Shown here: piece by piece, positions 58,441 to 64,000 of the stretch | Numbering within the stretch: position 1 is the first letter of the stretch | Layout: the number at the start of each line of letters is the position of its first letter | Origin: Otatea glauca | Taxonomy: Eukaryota; Streptophyta; Magnoliopsida; Poales; Poaceae | Direction of reading: 5' to 3' | Assembly: GCA_036346275.1 (NCBI GenBank) | Contig: CM070721.1 | Span: forward strand, 8,692,452 to 8,756,451 | DNA: 64,000 nt | Notes under the pieces: generated by a model | Database searches by the model: none | The model's input: only the letters and a program-made list of their open reading frames with translations | What the model was told of the DNA's origin: nothing | Made by a program: the position numbers and the translations under genes

Positions 58441-58555
58441 ACTTAGATACTGCCAATATATTCGAGTCGTTCGACCACAAGTCGGCGGAGCGTTACTCGA
58501 CCAAGTCAAAGTTTGTCAGTAATCGACCAAGCGCTTGTATGGATCCTCTACTTAA

Positions 58556-58572
58556 CAGAGTTCGAGGGCTAC
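58556..58572 (+). other. polypurine tract of the Tat element
   Basis: ACAGAGTTCGAGGGCTAC immediately precedes the TG of the 3' LTR. Confidence 0.7.
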
Positions 58573-59205
58573 TGTTGAATATCTAAATATGAGATATGAG
58601 TACGTACCGAAAACATGGATATTATACCATATATGCTCAAGCAAGCATTTAGAAGCTCCGGATATCTCGGACCTAACTCTTCGGGATAAGGTATACACAG
58701 AGAGGATATCTCCATACTAGGAAGGACTCCATCACTTTCCCGATACGAGGAAACCGACTCGAGTATACCTGGTATCCAGGAAAGTTTGGATATATTGAGA
58801 AGATTGACACGATGATGGACTCCTCATCAACTACGATCTGGTATCCCAAGCCAACTGTAACTCAACTTGAGGCGGGGCTACCCCGACTATATAAGGCCGG
58901 GGTAGATATCCTCAAGAGAGAGAGCTTTGCCAAGATGCAGGGCAACCAGGAGTCGACGGACCACACTTCGTCAACCTCCAGCCAAAGTTTAGCTATTGTT
59001 TAGATCCAATCTTTATTGTAACTAGGGCTGGACAACTCGCTCTGTACTCGATACACCAACTACATACATCATCCGCATAGGACATAGGGTATTACTCCAT
59101 CCGGGAGCCTAAACTTGTATACATCGTGTGTCGCGGTCTTCGTACTTGACTGACACCGAAGGTACCTGTGATCATAAGTTTATTGTCGAATTCTGACCTT
59201 TGACA
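58573..59205 (+). repeat. 3' LTR of Tat-type element (633 bp)
   Basis: Starts TGTTGAATATC after the PPT and ends TTTGACA. TATATAAGGCCGGGG at 58888 gives the promoter. Its last 265 bp match the 5' LTR fragment at 34219-34485 with clear divergence. Confidence 0.88.
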
Positions 59206-59394
59206 CTTCTTCCTCATGCCCTGTGTCATCGGACCTGGCACGGGCCATGTTATAGTGGTGTTCCGATCCGGGTCACCCATCGTGCCCAATTCTCGGGCCC
59301 AACACGGCCCACTTTGTATTGGGTCGGATTTTGGACCGGGCCATACCGCCGTGCCTTGGGCCGACCCAAAAAAACCCGGCCCGAGTGCCCACCT
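59206..59394 (+). mobile_element. remnant right end of an hAT element
   Basis: A CG-rich stretch with repeated GGGCC, GCCGTGCC and CCCGGCCCG texts ends in GTGCCCACCTCTA, the usual right end of plant hAT elements. Its left part is missing at the LTR boundary. Confidence 0.5.
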
Positions 59395-59913
59395 CTACAT
59401 ATACCATGGATATACGTTGTTTTTTTTATTCAACATATTTTCATGTAATCAAAAGCTGAGAACGACTTTTCTTAAAGAAAGGGAGGATTATGCGGATACA
59501 CACACGCTTAGCACTTTTAAGTCCAATTCATTATTTGACTGAAAAGAATTATTGAGTCACATTAAGTATCGACAAGTGAACTCTAATTTTATTAAGTACT
59601 TAATTATTTTAGTTGAAGGTACAGAGCTATTGATATTTTATTTAATTATATACAAGCCTATATTTGATCTATACAAGCTTAGGATAAAGATGCGTTTAGA
59701 AGATCCTCGAGAGAGAAACATTGCCTATCAGAATTCAGAATAAATGGATACACTAGCTGGGAAGGTTCCAATCCACTATTACTTGCGGGTCCCACCTTGT
59801 CCCATGCAACCAGCCTGCATGTGTGCACCCCAGCGTTGGATGTAATACCAAGGGAGGAAAGATTACATAGCGACCAGCTGGACGTACATAAGACTAAATC
59901 GGGGAGTTCGGGA
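59395..59913. other. spacer, no gene seen
   Basis: AT-rich and non-coding, with no repeat homology recognised. It ends at the hAT left end. Confidence 0.5.
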
Positions 59914-60226
59914 TAGTGCTGGGCACATGGGTCGTGCCTTGGTGGGCCAGCTCGGGGCACGCAGGGCACAGCACGGATGAAGTCCGGTCTGGCACGTTAG
60001 CGGGTCGTGCCGTGCCGCCCGTTATCGAGGGTCGGGCCGTGCCGCCCAAAACTCGAGCACGACGGCAGACAGCCCAAGACGCCTCGCTTGGGCGTGCCGT
60101 CTTGACCCACCCGAGCCGGCCGAGGCACGCGCAGCGCCGCGCAAGCATGCCTCACGGCCGAGGGCGGCGGCACGCGGCACGGCCGCGCCGAAGCCGCGCC
60201 GCGCCCTGCCGCTGTCGCCACAAGGC

Positions 60227-60728
60227 CGTGAGGGGAGGGTAGAGGGAGCAGGAGGTCGGCGGCAAAGGGAGGAGGAGAGGGAGGGCCTCAGCCGGGGGCA
60301 GAGGGAGAGAGGAGGCCGACGGGGAGAGGGAGCCGGAGGAGAGAGGGACGGAGGTGACGCGTGGGAGATCGGAGGCCGGGAGGCCGGGGGAGAGGGAGCG
60401 CGCGCGCGCGGGGAGGCCGGAGGGGAGGGAGCGACGGCAGTGCGCGGGAGGCCGGAGGAGAGGAGCAGCAAGGGAGGCCGGAGGGAGAGGAGCGGCGCAC
60501 GCGCGGGAGGCCGGAGGGTAGAGGGAGGCGCGTCGGAGGGGACAGGGGAGGGAGAGGCGTGCGGGAGCAGAGCGGTCGAGGCGAGGGGAGGGAGAACCGA
60601 GGTACCGAGAGGGGACCGCGCCGCGCCGCACGGGAGAAAAGGGGGAGAGAGAGGGGGCGCGGGAGAGAGAAAAGGGGGAGAGAGAGGGGTGCGGGAGAGA
60701 GAAAAGGGGTAGAGAGAGGGGCGTTTTT
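60227..60728 (+). repeat. 500-bp purine-rich tract
   Basis: Almost all G and A on the plus strand, with repeated GAGGCCGGAGG and GGGAGAGAGA units. It lies between the hAT left end and the transposase promoter region. Frames through it are low-complexity Arg/Gly/Glu (plus) or Ser/Pro/Leu (minus) and are not taken as genes. Confidence 0.85.
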
Positions 60729-61062
60729 TTTACTGCGGGGAGTGAACGGCGTGAATTTGATTGAGCGGTGTCATTCAAAAAGTAGAAATAGTAAAGATTC
60801 AATGCTCTGTGTGTGCATGCATGCAACTGCATGATTTTGAACGAGGGAATCACGGGAAGAAAATCACGCGCCTGGTGTATTTGAAGTTTTGAACGTGAGA
60901 GAGACAGCGATGTGATTGATCGATCCCATCCCGCCCTGTCATATTCGTCCCGCTTTTCAATTTTCATAATGAGCCAGTGCACAATTTCCATCCCGTTCTC
61001 TCTAAAGCAATTTTGAACGGACACACTCACACTCACAATGGTTATTTCGTTGGACACACCAT

Positions 61063-61070
61063 AAATACAG
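61063..61070 (+). promoter_or_regulatory. TATA-like box of hAT transposase
   Basis: CCATAAATACAGGG about 240 bp before the likely ATG, followed by a CT-rich leader. Confidence 0.5.
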
Positions 61071-61305
61071 GGGATGCCTTGTATTTTCTCTGCACAACTC
61101 TCAACTCTCTTGCGCTCTCTCTTGCCCATTTTTTGCTCAGGAACTCAGCACATTCTGCGCATCTCACTCTATTTGATTGCATTTTTTTGCTCTCTCGTTG
61201 TGAAATAAAATGTTTCGCAAAAACAAAAGCAGGAGAGCACGCCCGCGCTCTCCTAGTCCCCCTCGTCAGGATCAAGAGATCGACCCACGCTAACTCTCCC
61301 CCAGC

Positions 61306-63434
61306 ATGGGAGACTACGGCTTGGATGACCGTCATCTGGACGGCACGCACGGCATCGAGGATGACTCATACACTCCGGATGCACCGAGCTCGGATGCCGC
61401 TACCTCGATGCATGCGGGACGGGCGTCGGTATCCACACCGAACACGTAGCTCGACATATCCATGCAGCCAAAGACGCGGCGCCCATAGCCGGCGGACGCG
61501 CTGGCGTGGTCGCGGCAACATATGGACGTAACCGTCAAAACTGCTGACGGACATGAGGTAGTGTATGCCGCTTGCAAATCTTTGCAAGCTAAACTATCTG
61601 CACGTGCATGTGGTGGTACAGGTCATCTAAAGAGACATGCGGAGAATTGCTTGAGGAAGATATCGGTCGGACGGAGGCCGGGCGAGGGCGTGCAGACATA
61701 GCTCAACTTCAACACCGACGGTTTGGTAAGCACATGGGTATACAACGCCGATGTAGCCAGAGAAGAAATTGCACGTTACATAGTTACGGAGGATCTTCCG
61801 CTTGGAACGGGTGAGAGCTCTAATTTTGAGAGAATGGTGCAACGTGGTTTTTGCCCGCAATACCGACATGTTAGTAGAAGAACAACTACACGTGATGTTG
61901 GTAAAATGTTTACAACTAAACTAGAAATGTTAAAACATACCTTTATGACACTTAGTTTTTCATTCGCATTAACATCTGATATATGGACTTCCTCTCACCA
62001 AAGAGCAGCATATATTTGTGTTGTTGCGCACTACCTAGATGACGAATACGTACTAAAAAAAGAGTTATAGGGTTTAGGCCAATCTCGGAGTCACACACCG
62101 GACATGCTATCGTTACCCGTATACTTGAGGTTGTTAATGACTTTAAAATAGAAAGTAGAATTGTTTCCATTACTCTTGATAATGCATCAGCTAACACAAC
62201 GGCTATGGAGCATCTCTCACCGCGCCTGGAGAGTTATATTAGAGGTTTTGTACTCCACCAGAGGTGCGTATGCCATATTATTAATCTCATTGTACAGGCA
62301 GGTTTGCATGTAATGAAACCTACTTTAGAGGGCATACGTAGTGCTATCGATTTTATTACTAATTCACCTGTAAAGTTTGCCCAGTTCTCATAGTACTGCA
62401 AGGCCAACAATATGAAACCAAGAAGATTCAACCTTGATATAAAGGTTAGATGGAACTCAACTTATACTATGTTGCATCGGTGCGAAGACTACGAGCACAT
62501 TATCATTGTCTTCGTCAACTGCAATAATGGTGAGGTATTGGTTACTGACGCGGATTGGATAATTGCTGGTCATTTTCGTAATTTTTTTTTTAAAAATTAC
62601 GACGCAACTACAAAATTATTCGGTGTGTATTACCCAACTTCTTGCTTAGTTATCGAGTGGCTTTGGCTTATTGCTAATGCTTTTAAAGAAAATAGAGATA
62701 ATTATGTTTTACGTTCCATTATAGAACCAATGGAGCAAAAAAATTTAAAATATTTTCAAGCTATTCCACATTTGTACTTGCTTTTTGTCATTTTGGATCC
62801 TCGGAGAAAATTTTCGACTTGCGTAGCGCCTCTGCGGGAATAGGTGAGGCATTCGATCTTGATTTCTCCGAGGCCTATACTCATGTTTATAACGAGTTTT
62901 TCGTAGTTTTCGACAAATACTACGAGAAGTTTGGCACCGTATGAAGCACGAAGATCTACCTCAACAACGCAACAAGCACGAGGCGGTTCGATCGCTTCAA
63001 ACATGTGGAAGAAGCTGAAAGGCAAATCGTCTGGTTCATCTTCCGAAACGCCGAGCAGACTGCAATGGAATCCACGGGTAGAGATCAACCACTACCTCGA
63101 CACGCCTCTCATAGAGTCCGAGCTTGACATGGACGAGGAAAATCAACTTAACTTGCTTTTGTGGTGGAAGAATAACCAACGTATTTACCCCGTGCTATCC
63201 CATTTCGCACGGGATGTACTTACGATTCCGGTGTCCACTGTCTCGTCGGAATCCACTTCACTTTGGTGGGGAGAATACTTGAGCCAAGGAGGTCGTCTCT
63301 CAGACCTGAGATGGTTGAGGCAATTACATGCCTCAAAGACTGGGAGCGTGCAGATGAGAGGACACAACATCAGCCAGAAGATCAGGAGATCACAGACGCG
63401 ATTGCCGACTTTGACAATCTCAACCTCGAGTAGT
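61306..63434 (+). pseudogene. hAT transposase, BED finger and dimerisation domain, broken
   Basis: The likely start ATG is 61306 (MGDYGLDDRHLDGT, acidic N-terminus), with an in-frame stop at 61447. The BED zinc finger follows in the same frame (CKSLQAKLSARACGG, GTGHLKRHAENC, about 61573-61650). A shifted frame at 61723-62070 has FALTSDIWTSSHQRAAYICV, the RNase H-like core with its first catalytic Asp. After a stop and shift come ITLDNASANTTAM (about 62175) and CVCHIINLIVQAG (about 62270), then RWNSTYTML (62445). The C-terminal hATC domain (LLLWWKNNQRIYPVLSHFAR, about 63150-63210) is intact apart from a shift after SSES. Four or more breaks mean no active enzyme. Confidence 0.88.
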
Positions 63435-63563
63435 CTATGTATATAAACGTAGTTACTGTACTCTTTTCCTTACCGGGGGTACCCCACACCAGGGTGTAAG
63501 GTTTTTAACGAGGCAGTAACTTTGTACATGTTCAATATTTAATAAAATTTACTTCTTTTTCCC

Positions 63564-64000
63564 CAATATTTGTGTCCATTGCTAACAATACTGATATCCA
63601 CACAGGATCTTTCTTTCGCATGCCTTCATTTAATCATTACTTTGCGTGCACATTTCTTCTTGTCATTTATTTACTTACTTTGCTAATTTCTCCAGAGATA
63701 CATAAGAGAACGAATGCGTGTTTGCTAATAATGATTTAATTAATTGGCACAATGCATGGCCCCACTTTATTTTGGATGATCTAAGCGGATGCGTCTTTGG
63801 ACAAGGGCATCAAGCAGCCTACTACGAGAAAACAATATCGTACTGGCATCAGAGCAAACAAAGATAAGAACAATTTAATGTAGAAAAATATCAGAGCAAA
63901 CAGTACCATACCAATTTACTGTAGCAAAAAAAAATACTGTAACAAGACCGTTTTATTAATTCGGACCGTCGATTCGCTCGATCCAACGGTTGGATGCCCA
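63564..64000. other. spacer, no gene seen
   Basis: Non-coding. Two short CTGTAGCAAAAAAAA/ACTGTAAC texts near 63920-63945. Nothing recognised. Confidence 0.5.

Larger units (their letters stand above)
34219..59205 (+). mobile_element. old Tat-type Ty3/gypsy element, split by nested insertions
   Basis: Plus-strand pieces occur in the expected order: 5' LTR fragment (34219-34485), PBS, leader and gag (34504-35847), more gag (42347-42608), RT (42609-44070), RNase H and integrase (44072-45672), and 3' region (45673-46102 and 48311-48827). After more insertions come an antisense ORF (about 56400-58440), the PPT and the 3' LTR (58573-59205). The two LTR pieces are clearly homologous but well diverged. 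That the two halves are one element is inferred from order, orientation and LTR homology. Confidence 0.75.
59914..63563 (+). mobile_element. hAT transposon (BED/RICESLEEPER type), right end not found
   Basis: Left end TAGTGCTGGGCAC is followed by repeated GGGTCGTGCC/GTGCCGTGCC subterminal motifs to about 60220. A long purine-rich tract, a promoter-like region, a broken transposase gene and a poly(A)-signal region (AATAAAATTTAC near 63540) follow. The expected inverted GGCACGGCCC end is not seen before the window ends, so the element is either 3'-truncated or has a diverged end. The 8-bp target duplication could not be confirmed. Confidence 0.8.

Noticed and set aside
60022..60834. Long frames on both strands through the GA-rich tract
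   Set aside because: Low-complexity Arg/Gly/Glu or Ser/Pro/Leu translation of a purine-rich repeat, with no domain.

Overview
The window is gene-free intergenic DNA from a plant genome, almost certainly a grass. The evidence is the mix of repeat families: Tat-type Ty3/gypsy elements with an antisense extra ORF, a SIRE/Maximus-type Ty1/copia element with an extra ORF after pol, Tourist-like and Stowaway-like MITEs, and an hAT element of the BED/RICESLEEPER type. I found no intact host gene and no rRNA or tRNA gene. tRNA-derived signals occur only as retrotransposon primer-binding sites.

Layout. 1-3942: 5' half of a gypsy element on the minus strand (RT at the left edge, protease, gag, PBS, 5' LTR). 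3943-7473: low-copy AT-rich DNA with a MITE, two short tandem duplications and a TA microsatellite. 7474-13224: a 5.75-kb non-coding LTR-type insertion of a long-LTR family (called L here; copy L1) with a perfect 5-bp target duplication. 13225-14280: a short spacer with a Stowaway-like MITE, then an inverted 3' fragment of the same family (L2). 14286-28896: a SIRE-type copia element on the minus strand (LTR, extra ORF, RNase H/RT, integrase, protease, gag, PBS, LTR), joined in tandem to a second, truncated copy of its 3' half. 28897-34218: AT-rich DNA, then L3 (5' fragment) broken by a nearly complete L4. 34219-59205: one old Tat-type gypsy element on the plus strand, spread over about 25 kb by nested insertions: L5 (35848-40982), a copia LTR on the minus strand (41111-42345), a SIRE-type solo LTR (46108-48305) that itself holds a gypsy solo LTR (46374-46870), L6 (48828-53658), and a copia 5' LTR plus leader joined to an inverted gypsy RNase H-integrase fragment (53659-56340). 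Its antisense extra ORF and 3' LTR close the element. 59206-64000: a remnant hAT end, spacer, and an hAT transposon with a broken transposase gene.

None of the coding regions is fully intact; the SIRE-type gag (one frameshift near its start) and RT are the best preserved. Nesting order can be read directly from several target-site duplications: GCTAA, ACGCT/ACGCC, TCTAC and CATGG.

The most interesting signal is in the non-coding long-LTR family. Four copies share a stem-loop with what looks like a compensatory base-pair change, a second small hairpin, and short blocks that keep a reading frame next to splice-like signals. The second is a dense set of 13-bp palindromes, CCGGA-nnn-TCCGG, in four clusters of the SIRE-type element, with copy number differing between its LTRs.
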